Source: Sorangium cellulosum So ce56 (lineage in GTDB: Bacteria; Myxococcota_A; Polyangia; Polyangiales; Polyangiaceae). From it: a stretch of 64,000 nt of DNA. How positions within the stretch are numbered: the first letter of the stretch is position 1; every line of letters begins with the position of its first letter. The notes under the pieces are model-generated. The model was not told where the DNA came from. It saw nothing but the letters and a program-made list of their open reading frames with translations, and did not search any database. Location of the stretch: the NCBI RefSeq assembly GCF_000067165.1, contig NC_010162.1, forward strand, positions 9,431,001-9,495,000. The letters are read 5' to 3'. Of the stretch, positions 1 through 7,562 are shown one piece after another. The position numbers and the translations under genes are program-made.

Positions 1-469
1 GTCCCAGGAGTTCACGCCGTTCCTCGAAGTCAAGGCGGGAGAGTCCCTGGACTACCGCTGCGAGTACAACAACGTCGAGGATCGCACCATCGCGCAGGGC
101 CTGACCAGCCGCGACGAGATGTGCATGCTGATCGGGCCGTACTTCCCGCGCTCGCCGGCCTACGAGAACTGCAACACCGAGGAGGGCCTGGTCGCGGCGA
201 CGTGGTTCGGCGACGGGACGGCCACGTGCGCCGAGACGTTCGAATGCATCAGCAACGGCAACGGGGAGGCCGAGGTCTTCGGCTGCGTGGTGAACAGCTG
301 CGAGGGCGTCGGGCCCCAGCTCTCGGCGGCGCTCGCCTGCCAGATGACGGGAGGGAACGGCGCCTGCATCGAGGCGTGCAGCGGCGAGGACGCCGAGGCC
401 TGCAACACGTGCGTGGGCGAGGCGTGCGCCGCGGAGATGGAGGCCTGCCAGACCGCGACGTGCGACTGA
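1..469 (+). CDS. C-terminal part of a copper type II ascorbate-dependent monooxygenase-like secreted protein with Cys-rich tail (5' end outside window)
   Basis: The reading frame is open from base 2 and ends at a TGA at 467-469, so only the last 155 residues are present. The segment around base 113 reads D-E-M-C-M, matching the motif that carries the Met ligand of the mononuclear copper site in the PHM/DBM family; the preceding stretch (E-S-L-D-Y-R-C-E-Y) also fits the C-terminal domain of that family. After this domain comes a tail with at least twelve cysteines in short C-x2-5-C spacings, of the sort common on myxobacterial exported proteins. By family the protein would hydroxylate an unknown substrate outside the cytoplasm using copper and a reductant. 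The N-terminal catalytic domain and signal peptide cannot be seen. The frame downstream is replaced by a tandem repeat and then a convergent gene. Confidence 0.7.
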   Translation, partial: SQEFTPFLEVKAGESLDYRCEYNNVEDRTIAQGLTSRDEMCMLIGPYFPRSPAYENCNTEEGLVAATWFGDGTATCAETFECISNGNGEAEVFGCVVNSCEGVGPQLSAALACQMTGGNGACIEACSGEDAEACNTCVGEACAAEMEACQTATCD

Positions 470-516
470 CGTCGCGATGACAGGCGCCGCGGGGCGGCCC
501 TGCGCCACCCCGCGGC

Positions 517-616
517 GATCCTCCCGCTCCCGGAGACGATCCTCCCGCTCCCGGAGGCGATCCTCCCGCTCCCGGAGGCGATCCTCCCGCTCCCGGGGGC
601 GATCCTCCCGCTCCCG
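517..616. repeat. 21-bp tandem repeat, five copies
   Basis: Five head-to-tail copies of a 21-base unit (consensus start GATCCTCCCGCTCCCGGAGG) begin at 517, 538, 559, 580 and 601; copies differ by one or two bases and the last is cut short. The array sits between the 3' ends of two convergent genes. The unit is a multiple of three, so all frames stay open through it, but no known protein is encoded. It is probably a variable-number minisatellite. Confidence 0.95.
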
Positions 617-703
617 CGCCGCTCGTTCAGGGAGCCGCGAGGAGCTCGGCCGCGAGCGCTCTCCCGTTCCACGCCCGCCTCGCGCATGGCGCCAGCGCTC
701 GCG

Positions 704-1537
704 TCAGAACTTCCCCTGGAGCTCGATCCGCCCGAGGCCCACCCCGGCGCTCCAGACCACGCCGCGCGGCGCTCGCGGCGGCGCGCCCGCAGCCGCAGGC
801 GCGCCGGCGGCCTCGGACGCGCTGCCGCCGCCGGGCCGGACCACGACCAGCACGACGCCCGCCGCGGCCGCCGCCGCGCCCACGACGAAGCTCACGGTGG
901 ACACGTGGCCCAGCGTGGCCGCTGAATCGGCGTCGCCTTGCAGCTCGGCCGGGCAGCGCCGGCCCTCGCAGCGCGACCTGATGTCCGAGACCTGCGACAG
1001 CGACATGAGGCCGGTCACGGCGCCGACGCCGATGCCCACCGCCCCGAGCCCGAACGCGACGCCGGCAGGGACCAGCGAGCCGCCGCCCTCCGCCCCGGCC
1101 GGCGCCGCGGGCTCGGCGCGAGGGGGCGCCTTCGCCGCGGCCGCGTCCAGCGCGGCGCGCACGGCCGCGAGCTCGGTCTCGGCGTCCTTCCGCGCCTCGA
1201 GGAACGCGGTCGGCGGATCCTCCGGGAGCGGCTCGCCGAGGACCTGCTCGTACAGGTCGCGCGCGGCCTCCAGGCGGCCGAGCTTGCGCTGGCACCGCGC
1301 CATGTAGAGCACCAGCGTCGGCGCATGAAAGAGGCGATCCGCCTCCTGGAAGACGTCGAACGCCTCCTGCCAGCGGTCCGCGCCGTACAGCTTGAGCCCC
1401 TCGTGCGCCTTGGTCCGGGCGGCCTGCTGCGCCTCGGCCGCGGCGCCGTCCGGCGGAGGCGCCCCGAGCGCCGGCACGGCAGCCAGCAACGTCACAACGA
1501 ACGCACACCGGCGAAGACAGTTCGAGAGCATCATCAT
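704..1537 (-). CDS. Exported TPR-like protein with C-terminal membrane segment
   Basis: A 277-residue protein with an N-terminal signal peptide (hydrophobic run F-V-V-T-L-L-A-A-V-P-A-L-G-A, cleavage likely after A-L-G-A). Residues about 40-115 form TPR-like helices (A-H-E-G-L-K-L-Y pattern, then L-V-L-Y-M-A-R-C-Q-R-K-L-G-R). After a Pro/Ala-rich stretch there are two hydrophobic segments, near residues 150-175 and 205-230, which look like membrane helices with a small Cys-containing loop between them. Proteins of this build are common in Sorangium-type genomes, often beside Ser/Thr kinase genes; none is adjacent here. Three consecutive ATG codons start the gene; an AAGG at suitable distance favours the third (1531). 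The gene diverges from the STAS sensor at 1885, and direct repeats lie just upstream of it. Function is unknown. Confidence 0.75.
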   Translation of the reverse strand: MMMLSNCLRRCAFVVTLLAAVPALGAPPPDGAAAEAQQAARTKAHEGLKLYGADRWQEAFDVFQEADRLFHAPTLVLYMARCQRKLGRLEAARDLYEQVLGEPLPEDPPTAFLEARKDAETELAAVRAALDAAAAKAPPRAEPAAPAGAEGGGSLVPAGVAFGLGAVGIGVGAVTGLMSLSQVSDIRSRCEGRRCPAELQGDADSAATLGHVSTVSFVVGAAAAAAGVVLVVVRPGGGSASEAAGAPAAAGAPPRAPRGVVWSAGVGLGRIELQGKF

Positions 1538-1545
1538 CCTTGTCC

Positions 1546-1590
1546 GTCAGAAGCCGTCACAAGCGGTCAGAGCGGTCAGAAGCGGTCGAA
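1546..1590. repeat. Short direct repeats (GTCAGAAGCG type) upstream of the TPR gene
   Basis: Four near-identical units of 9-10 bases follow each other at 1546, 1556, 1566 and 1575 (GTCAGAAGCC, GTCACAAGCG, GTCAGAGCG, GTCAGAAGCG), with a partial fifth unit at 1585. They lie within 10 bases of the start of the - strand TPR gene, so they are in its leader or promoter. Phased direct repeats like this can be binding sites for a multimeric regulator; no regulator is identified. Confidence 0.7.
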
Positions 1591-1884
1591 AACTGGAGCA
1601 GAAGCCGGAGAGGGCGCCGCGGCCGTCGCCTGCTCCACGGCCCCGCGCGCGCCGCCTCGCCGCGGCGGCTGACACCTTAAGGGGAAGAGCGCACCACCGT
1701 CCAGCGACGACTCGGACGACTCGGATGGCGAGCGCCGTGATCTCCCAGGATCCCCGGCGCGCCCGCCGCCCGCCCGGCGAGGTCACCGCGGCGCCGCGGC
1801 GCTGGCCAGGGGCCGCGCGCGGCGCCGATCCATGGCGAACGAGCGAAACGAAGGGACGACGCCGCGTCGAAACGGATTCGATAC
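1591..1884. other. Divergent intergenic region, no gene seen
   Basis: About 290 bases between the TPR gene (leftward) and the GAF-PAS-STAS gene (rightward). It must hold the promoters of both. I see no convincing -35/-10 pair, no ribosome binding site of note beyond those at the genes, and no coding region with recognisable product. Confidence 0.5.
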
Positions 1885-3294
1885 ATGGCGCATGGTACGG
1901 CTTCATGCATGACTTGCCCCCTCAAACGCTCGGATGAACTGGCGGCGCGAGCTCGATTGAGGCTCGACAATGTCCTGACGGATGAGCGGTCGCTCGTGGA
2001 CCTGCTCCGGGTGGTCACCGTCGACGTCCACGAGGCAGCGAGCGTCGAAGAGGCGCTGCATCGTACCATCACGCACATCTGCAATCACCTCGGCTGGCCG
2101 GTTGGGCATGCGTACGTGCCGGCCGCGGACGATCCGTCTCTGCTCCTTCCCACGGCGCTCTGGCACCTGAGCGATGAAGCAAAGTTCGCGACGTTCAAGG
2201 CTGTCACGGAAGCGACGCAGTTCACCGCGGGGCTCGGTCTCCCCGGGAGGGTGCTCGCCTCGAAGGAGCCGGCGTGGGTGCGCAACGTCACGGTGGACGC
2301 CAATTTCCCGCGCGCCAGGCTCGCGAGGAACCTGGGCGTGAAGGCGGGGTTCGCGTTCCCCGTGGTGGTCGGCGCGGACGTCGTGGCCGTGCTGGAGTTC
2401 TTCTCCGACGCCGAGCACGCGGACGACGGGAAGTTCACGGCGACCATCGGCCGCATCGCGCGGCAGCTCGGCCGCATCTTCGAGCGCAAGCACGGGCAGG
2501 AGATGCTGAGCAGGGAGCGGGACTTCATGGCGGCCGTCATGGATCTCGTCGACGGCCTCATCGTGGTGCTCGACGCGCGGGGCCGCATCGTCCGCATGAA
2601 CAGCGCCGCCGAGCAGGCGCTGGGGAGCGCGCGGGGGCTCCGGGAGGCCCGGTTCCTCTGGGATCTCACGCCCGATCCGCGCGCGTCGGCGCAGCTCAAA
2701 GACCTCTTCGAGCAGCTCGGCGCGGGCGGGTCGAAGAAGCAGGTGGAGGTGCCGTGGGCGGCTGCAGACGGCGCCCGCCGGGTGACGGCGTGGTCGGGCG
2801 CCGTCCTGCGCGGCAGGGACGAGCGGGTCCGGTTCGTCATCATGACCGGCATCGATCTGACGGAGCGCAAGCGCGCCGAGGAGGAGCGCGCGCGGCTGCA
2901 GGAGGAGGTGATCAAGGCCCAGGACGCCGCGCTGGCGAAGCTGTCCGTGCCGCTCATCCCGATTTGCGACCACGTGGTGGTCGTGCCGCTCATCGGCCCG
3001 CTCGAGGCCGGGCGGGTGCGCCGCATGATCGAGGCGCTGTCGCGCGGCATCGCGGACCGCCGCACGCGGATCGCCATCATCGACCTGACCGGCGTGGACG
3101 AGATCGATCCGCCGGCGATGGAGGCGCTGCTCGAGGCGGTGCGGGTCGCGGGCCTCCTCGGCGCGCGGGTGGTCCTCACGGGGATCCGCCCCGAGGTCGC
3201 CCAGCGCCTCGCCGAGCGCGGCGCGGACATGGGCCGCTGCGCGGTGAAGAGCTCCCTCCAGAGCGGGATCGCGTTCGCGATGGCGAGCCGCTGA
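1885..3294 (+). CDS. GAF-PAS-STAS sensor protein (RsbR-like)
   Basis: A 469-residue cytoplasmic protein without membrane segments. Residues about 30-195 are a GAF domain (start of the globular part near R-S-L-V-D-L-L-R-V-V-T), residues about 205-325 a PAS domain (M-D-L-V-D-G-L-I-V-V-L-D followed by a T-D-L-T-E-R-K-like exit), then a short coiled linker, and residues about 345-465 a STAS domain ending in the segment with D-L-T-G at Thr402. GAF/PAS plus STAS is the layout of RsbR-type stressosome sensors, in which the STAS domain is phosphorylated and controls a partner-switching cascade. No kinase or RsbS/RsbT gene is adjacent, so the partner must be elsewhere. It may bind haem, nucleotide or another ligand through GAF; this cannot be read from the sequence. 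Confidence 0.85.
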   Translation: MAHGTASCMTCPLKRSDELAARARLRLDNVLTDERSLVDLLRVVTVDVHEAASVEEALHRTITHICNHLGWPVGHAYVPAADDPSLLLPTALWHLSDEAKFATFKAVTEATQFTAGLGLPGRVLASKEPAWVRNVTVDANFPRARLARNLGVKAGFAFPVVVGADVVAVLEFFSDAEHADDGKFTATIGRIARQLGRIFERKHGQEMLSRERDFMAAVMDLVDGLIVVLDARGRIVRMNSAAEQALGSARGLREARFLWDLTPDPRASAQLKDLFEQLGAGGSKKQVEVPWAAADGARRVTAWSGAVLRGRDERVRFVIMTGIDLTERKRAEEERARLQEEVIKAQDAALAKLSVPLIPICDHVVVVPLIGPLEAGRVRRMIEALSRGIADRRTRIAIIDLTGVDEIDPPAMEALLEAVRVAGLLGARVVLTGIRPEVAQRLAERGADMGRCAVKSSLQSGIAFAMASR

Positions 3295-3457
3295 GCCGAC
3301 CAGCGCGCCCGACGTCGGGTGTCGTCCGTCCGTGACCGGAACGGCATCATCACTGCATGGAACAGGGACGAACGCGACACCGTCGCGCCCTCGTTCCGTG
3401 CTGTAATGAGGCGCTCCTGACAACCCCCCTCATTATGCTGGCATCTTCAGAAGATAA

Positions 3458-3536
3458 AATTCAACAGGGAGGCGGGGAGACGGGGAGAGAGAAAAAAATT
3501 CATTGTTCTCCCCACCTCCCCGCCTCCCTGTGAATT
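3458..3536. repeat. Long imperfect hairpin upstream of the lamin-tail lipoprotein gene
   Basis: The left arm (3458-3489) and right arm (3506-3536) are inverted copies: AATTCA, a one-base bulge, then 15 uninterrupted matching bases (CAGGGAGGCGGGGAG), a two-base mismatch and a further GGGGAG match. The 16-base loop is A/T-rich, which stands out against the GC-rich surroundings. No T-run follows the right arm, so it does not look like a simple intrinsic terminator. It ends 62 bases before the start of the next gene. It could be a small inverted-repeat element or a leader structure. The rest of the 304-base gap after 3294 shows nothing else. Confidence 0.85.
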
Positions 3537-3598
3537 CTCTCGAAAAATTCGAGGGGATGCTTCAGGAGACGATCCCCAGAAAGATCGGGTGCAGCGCT

Positions 3599-5122
3599 AT
3601 GCGATCGACGTCTTCCCTCTTGAAGCGATCCTTATGGGTTCGGCTGCCTCTGCTCGCCTCGGCGCTCGCCGTGGCCGCGTGCGCGGCCGGTCCGCCGCTC
3701 GACGTGGACGAAGGCGCGGAGGCGGAGCTCCTCGGCGAGCACAGCGACGCGCTGTCGACGCGCGTCCGGCTCATGGCCGCCAACATCACGAGCGGCAACA
3801 ACCAGAGCTACGATCCCGGGCACGGCAAGCGCATCCTGCAGGGAATCAAGCCCGACATCGCCCTGCTGCAAGAGTTCAACTACGGCGGCAACACCACCTC
3901 CGAGATCCGCGCCTTCGTCGACGCGACGTTCGGCGCCGGGTTCAGCTACTACCGCGAGAGCGGGGCGCAGATCCCGAACGGGATCGTGAGCCGGTGGCCT
4001 ATCGTGGCGTCCGGCGAGTGGGACGACACGTCGGTGAGCAACCGGGACTTCGCGTGGGCGCGCATCGATATCCCCGGCCCTGGCCACGTGTTCGCGATCA
4101 GCGTCCACCTCCTGACGTCCAGCGCGGCGGCGCGCAACACGGAGGCGCAGCACCTCGTGTCGTTCATCGAGGCGAACGTGGCCCAGGGCGATTACCTGGT
4201 GATCGGCGGCGACTTCAACACGGGGAGCCGGACCGAGGCGTGCGTCTCGAGCCTCTCCGACGTCGTCGTCACGGCCGGGCCCTATCCCGCCGACCGGAAC
4301 GGGAACGCGAACACCAACGCCGGCAGGACGAAGCCCTATGACTGGGTGCTCGTCGACGGCGACCTGGAGGCGTACGAGACGCCCGTCGTGATCGGCGGGA
4401 GCAGCTTCGCGAACGGCCTGGTGGCGGACACGCGCGTCTACTCGCCGCTCTCCGAGATCAGCCCCGCGCTCTCGTCGGACAGCGGCGCCTCGAACATGCA
4501 GCACATGGGCGTCGTGCGCGACTTCCTGGTCCCCGACGGCGGCGGCGGTGCCGGCGGCAGCGGCGGAGCCGGCGGCAACGGCGGAGCCGGCGGCAACGGG
4601 GGAACTGGCGGCAGCGGGGGAACCGGCGGCAGCGGCGGAGCCGGCGGGGGCACGGGCACCGCCGCTGTGATCATCAACGAGGTCCTCGCGAACGAGCCGG
4701 GCAGCAACACGGCCGGCGAGTTCGTGGAGATCGTCAATGTCGGCACGGCCGCGGCGGCCATCGCCGGCTGGACGCTCTCTGACGGCACGTCGACGCGGCA
4801 CACCTTCCCGACGGGCGCGTCGCTCGCGCCTTCGACGGCCATCGTGGTGTATGGCGGCGCCTCCGCCGTGCCGAGCGGCAGCGGGGCCGTCGCGGCGTCC
4901 ACGGGGTCGTTGAACCTCGGCAACAGCGGGGACACGGTCAGGCTGCGAAACGCCTCGGGCGCGACCGTGGACGCCGTCACCTACGCGAGCGGGCTCGCGG
5001 GGCAGGACGGCGTCTCGATGAACCGCAGCCCCGACGCCTCCCCGGGAGCGCCCTTCGCCCTGCACAGCACCCTTGGCGCGAGCGCCTCTCCGGGCCGTCG
5101 CGCGGACGGCTCGGCGTTCTGA
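3599..5122 (+). CDS. Lipoprotein with endonuclease/exonuclease/phosphatase domain, Gly-rich linker and lamin-tail domain
   Basis: Starting at the ATG at 3599 gives 507 residues with a lipoprotein signal (V-A-A-C at residues 25-28). An open frame continues upstream but lacks a signal peptide, so the later start is preferred. Residues about 55-310 match the EEP fold: Asn62 in A-N-I-T-S-G, Gln91-Glu92, His170 in S-V-H-L, and G-G-D-F-N at 203-207. The usual terminal S-D-H is not clear; Q-H-M-G occupies that area. Residues 315-355 are a Gly/Ser/Asn-rich spacer encoded by a repetitive stretch (4541-4655). The remainder is a lamin-tail domain (I-I-N-E-V-L-A-N-E then G-E-F-V-E-I-V-N, W-T-L-S-D-G), a domain often attached to secreted nucleases. 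It is likely a surface-anchored nuclease or phosphodiesterase. It stands alone in its transcription unit. Confidence 0.8.
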   Translation: MRSTSSLLKRSLWVRLPLLASALAVAACAAGPPLDVDEGAEAELLGEHSDALSTRVRLMAANITSGNNQSYDPGHGKRILQGIKPDIALLQEFNYGGNTTSEIRAFVDATFGAGFSYYRESGAQIPNGIVSRWPIVASGEWDDTSVSNRDFAWARIDIPGPGHVFAISVHLLTSSAAARNTEAQHLVSFIEANVAQGDYLVIGGDFNTGSRTEACVSSLSDVVVTAGPYPADRNGNANTNAGRTKPYDWVLVDGDLEAYETPVVIGGSSFANGLVADTRVYSPLSEISPALSSDSGASNMQHMGVVRDFLVPDGGGGAGGSGGAGGNGGAGGNGGTGGSGGTGGSGGAGGGTGTAAVIINEVLANEPGSNTAGEFVEIVNVGTAAAAIAGWTLSDGTSTRHTFPTGASLAPSTAIVVYGGASAVPSGSGAVAASTGSLNLGNSGDTVRLRNASGATVDAVTYASGLAGQDGVSMNRSPDASPGAPFALHSTLGASASPGRRADGSAF

Positions 5123-5357
5123 GGCGCCGCCCGGACACATCCCATCGAGGTCGAGGCCGAGCGCTGAAGCGCCAAGTGCGCCGCCAGCACGAGCCTGCTC
5201 GCGGCCGCGCAAGGGCCACGCCAGAGGCCGGTACCCAGGGTTGACGGGAACCACCAGGGCTCTAGATGGTGGAGCGCGTCAAGGCCGGAGAGGGGCCTGA
5301 CGTACAGCCGATCGTTCGGGACAAGCATCGTTCTCTCAATGGCAGGAGGGGTGATCC

Positions 5358-5762
5358 ATGAGCAGGCTACGCCGCGGTCTCGCTACCCTGGCCGTCGTGT
5401 CGCTCACGTCGGCGGCCGCCTATGCGCAGATGATGATCTATGCGTATTCCGGGCCGACCACCAGGGCCGGAGGGGTCACCGGGACCACCCATCGAACGTT
5501 CACCTATGTGTCGATGGGCAGATGGGAGGCACGAACGAAAAATATCTGGAGTGATGGGCTACAAGACCCCGAACAGGTGGATTACTACCTCGAGTACGAC
5601 AGAGGGCCCGGGAAGGTCTGCTTGAGCCACGAGCACCAGGACCCGATCTGCCTCCTGGACGACGGGATCTACACGTATCGCGCGTGGCCGGGGTCCCCGA
5701 GCGCCGAGGTGAAGTGGTGGAAGCAGCAGGGGAACGGATACTGGCAGTCGGGGAGGCCGTGA
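5358..5762 (+). CDS. Small secreted protein of unknown function
   Basis: A 134-residue protein with a clear signal peptide (A-V-V-S-L-T-S-A-A-A-Y-A, cut before Gln). The start is fixed by a strong AGGAGG about eight bases upstream. The mature part is about 110 residues, rich in Tyr and Trp, with two cysteines (C-L-S-H and I-C-L-L) that could form a disulphide. I do not recognise a family. It converges on pssA, whose stop lies 14 bases beyond. Confidence 0.7.
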   Translation: MSRLRRGLATLAVVSLTSAAAYAQMMIYAYSGPTTRAGGVTGTTHRTFTYVSMGRWEARTKNIWSDGLQDPEQVDYYLEYDRGPGKVCLSHEHQDPICLLDDGIYTYRAWPGSPSAEVKWWKQQGNGYWQSGRP

Positions 5763-5775
5763 TCGGCGGGCCGCG

Positions 5776-6699
5776 CTACGGCCGCTCCTCGCCTCCTCCG
5801 GCGCGCGCCTCGAGCGCAGCCGGAGCGCCGCGCCGCAGCGCCGGGAGCCGCCAGAGCGACTCGACGACGCCGAGCAGGACATAGACGCCGAGCCCCCCGG
5901 CGAGGACGAGCGCGGGCCCCCAGCGGATGGAGAGGAGCGCGCTCGATCCGAGCGCGAGCGCGATGGCCAGCAGCGTGCGGGGGCCCGGCCGGAGATCCTT
6001 GAACGAGCGGAACCGGAGGGTCGACACCATCAGCATCGAGAGGAGCAGCGTCGTCGCGAGGACCGCCGGCGCGACGCCGGCGCCGCCGAGCTGCCCGCCC
6101 GCGCCGTGGCGGGTCATGACGATCGCTATCAGGATCCCCGCGGCGCCCGTGACAGGGAGGCCCACGATGTACCTCGCGGGCGACGGCCCGCCCGCCTCGC
6201 CCATGGAGAGGACGTTGAAGCGGGCGAGCCGGATCGCGCCGCACGCGGCGAACACGGACCCGCCGAGCACGCCGGCGAGACCGAGGCGGTGGAGCGACCC
6301 CTGATACACGAGCAGCGCCGGGGCCACGCCGAAGGAGACGAGATCGGCCAGCGAGTCGAGCTGGACCCCGAACGCGCTCTCGGTCCGGGTCATCCGCGCG
6401 ACGCGGCCGTCGAGCGTGTCGGCGAGCATCGCGACGAGGAGGAGGAGCGCGGCGCGCTGGAGGTCGTCGTCGGACCGCGCGGAGGCCGAGAGCCGTATCG
6501 CGTCGAAGCCGCAGAAGACCGAGGACAGCGTGATCAGGTTGGGCAGGAGGTACAGGGCCCGCCTTGGCGCGGGCCGCGGCCGCTCCAGCGCCACCTCGCC
6601 GCGAGGGCGCTCGGGGCGCGCGCTCGTCGCCTGCCCCCGGCCCGCGGGACACCACGGCCCGACGCCGGTGTCCCACGCTGCTGGAGGATGTTCTGACAT
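5776..6699 (-). CDS. pssA: CDP-diacylglycerol-serine O-phosphatidyltransferase
   Basis: A 307-residue polytopic membrane protein of the CDP-alcohol phosphatidyltransferase family. It carries the complete signature D-G-x2-A-R-x8-G-x3-D-x3-D: Asp97-Gly98, Ala101-Arg102, Gly111, Asp115 and Asp119. About seven or eight hydrophobic segments follow. The context around the first helix (L-P-N-L-I-T-L-S-S) is typical of PssA and not of PgsA. It transfers phosphatidyl from CDP-diacylglycerol to L-serine at the membrane, the first step toward phosphatidylethanolamine. The 45-residue N-terminal extension is Pro/Arg-rich and longer than usual, so the true start may be further in. It stands alone on the - strand. 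Confidence 0.9.
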   Translation of the reverse strand: MSEHPPAAWDTGVGPWCPAGRGQATSARPERPRGEVALERPRPAPRRALYLLPNLITLSSVFCGFDAIRLSASARSDDDLQRAALLLLVAMLADTLDGRVARMTRTESAFGVQLDSLADLVSFGVAPALLVYQGSLHRLGLAGVLGGSVFAACGAIRLARFNVLSMGEAGGPSPARYIVGLPVTGAAGILIAIVMTRHGAGGQLGGAGVAPAVLATTLLLSMLMVSTLRFRSFKDLRPGPRTLLAIALALGSSALLSIRWGPALVLAGGLGVYVLLGVVESLWRLPALRRGAPAALEARAGGGEERP

Positions 6700-6917
6700 G
6701 GTGCCGATCCCGCGGGACAGGGGCGCCGCGGCTGAAGGCCGCTGCCCGATGAGCGCGCCCGGCCGGCCTCGTAGTACACGAGGCGGCTCGCGTTCAAGCG
6801 GCAGGCCGCTCGGCGGCGCAGCGGCGCGCAGGCGGGCCGTCGTCGCCCCTCGCGGTGTCGAGGCGGGCGCGGGCGACCTCGGTGGCCAGGCCGCCGCCCG
6901 TCACGACGGCCTGGACG

Positions 6918-7556
6918 TCAGAGCAGCGCCGCGATGACGCCGGCCCCGATGAGCGCGACCGCCCAGGCGCGATCGAGGTTGAACCAGGCGGTGCGAAGGA
7001 TGGCGACGCCGAGCTTGTGATAGACAACGAGCGCGACAGCGGCCGCCGCCCCCATCATGGCGGCCGTGTGGACGAGGACCGCGGCGAGGTAGCCCAGCGG
7101 GCTCGCGAGCGACAGGCCAGCCGCGTTGTGGCACCCGCCGCCGTGGCACGGAGCGGGGCTCTCGGCGCCGAGCAGGAAGACCGGGAGCAGCATGAGCCCC
7201 GCGCCGTGCGCGGTGGCCATCAGGAAGGACCACCAGGTCAGGTCGAGGAAGCCGACGCGCATCCCGACCCACCTCGGGTGGCGCGGCCTCACCAGCTTGA
7301 GCACGCCGAACACGACGAGCGCGGCCGCCGTGAGCCACCGCAGCGCCGCGGCGGGGACGCTCGCGAGCCCGACCCCGAGCAGCGCGACCGTGAGGCCGAT
7401 CGACGCCGCGTGGCCGAGCGCGATCGGGACGAGCGCCCGCCGCACCGCGCCGCTGCTCTTCTCCTGCAGGCCCAGGGCGACCGCGAACAGCCAGCCCATG
7501 CCAGGGTTGATGCCGTGATAGGCGCCGAGGAGCGCCAGCGTGAGCCAGGGCATCAT
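6918..7556 (-). CDS. Multi-pass membrane protein coupled to the SBP56 gene
   Basis: A 212-residue protein with six or seven predicted membrane helices. The first helix contains G-A-Y-H-G-I-N-P-G-M-G-W and the third region H-A-A-S-I-G, so His-containing membrane motifs recur. There is also a loop with C-H-G-G-G-C-H, which could bind a metal. This pattern recalls small HupE/UreJ or TauE-like carriers, but I cannot assign a substrate. It starts six bases after the stop of the selenium-binding-protein gene, so the two are almost certainly co-transcribed and may share a role in sulfur or metal handling. Confidence 0.75.
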   Translation of the reverse strand: MMPWLTLALLGAYHGINPGMGWLFAVALGLQEKSSGAVRRALVPIALGHAASIGLTVALLGVGLASVPAAALRWLTAAALVVFGVLKLVRPRHPRWVGMRVGFLDLTWWSFLMATAHGAGLMLLPVFLLGAESPAPCHGGGCHNAAGLSLASPLGYLAAVLVHTAAMMGAAAAVALVVYHKLGVAILRTAWFNLDRAWAVALIGAGVIAALL

Positions 7557-7562
7557 GGCCGG

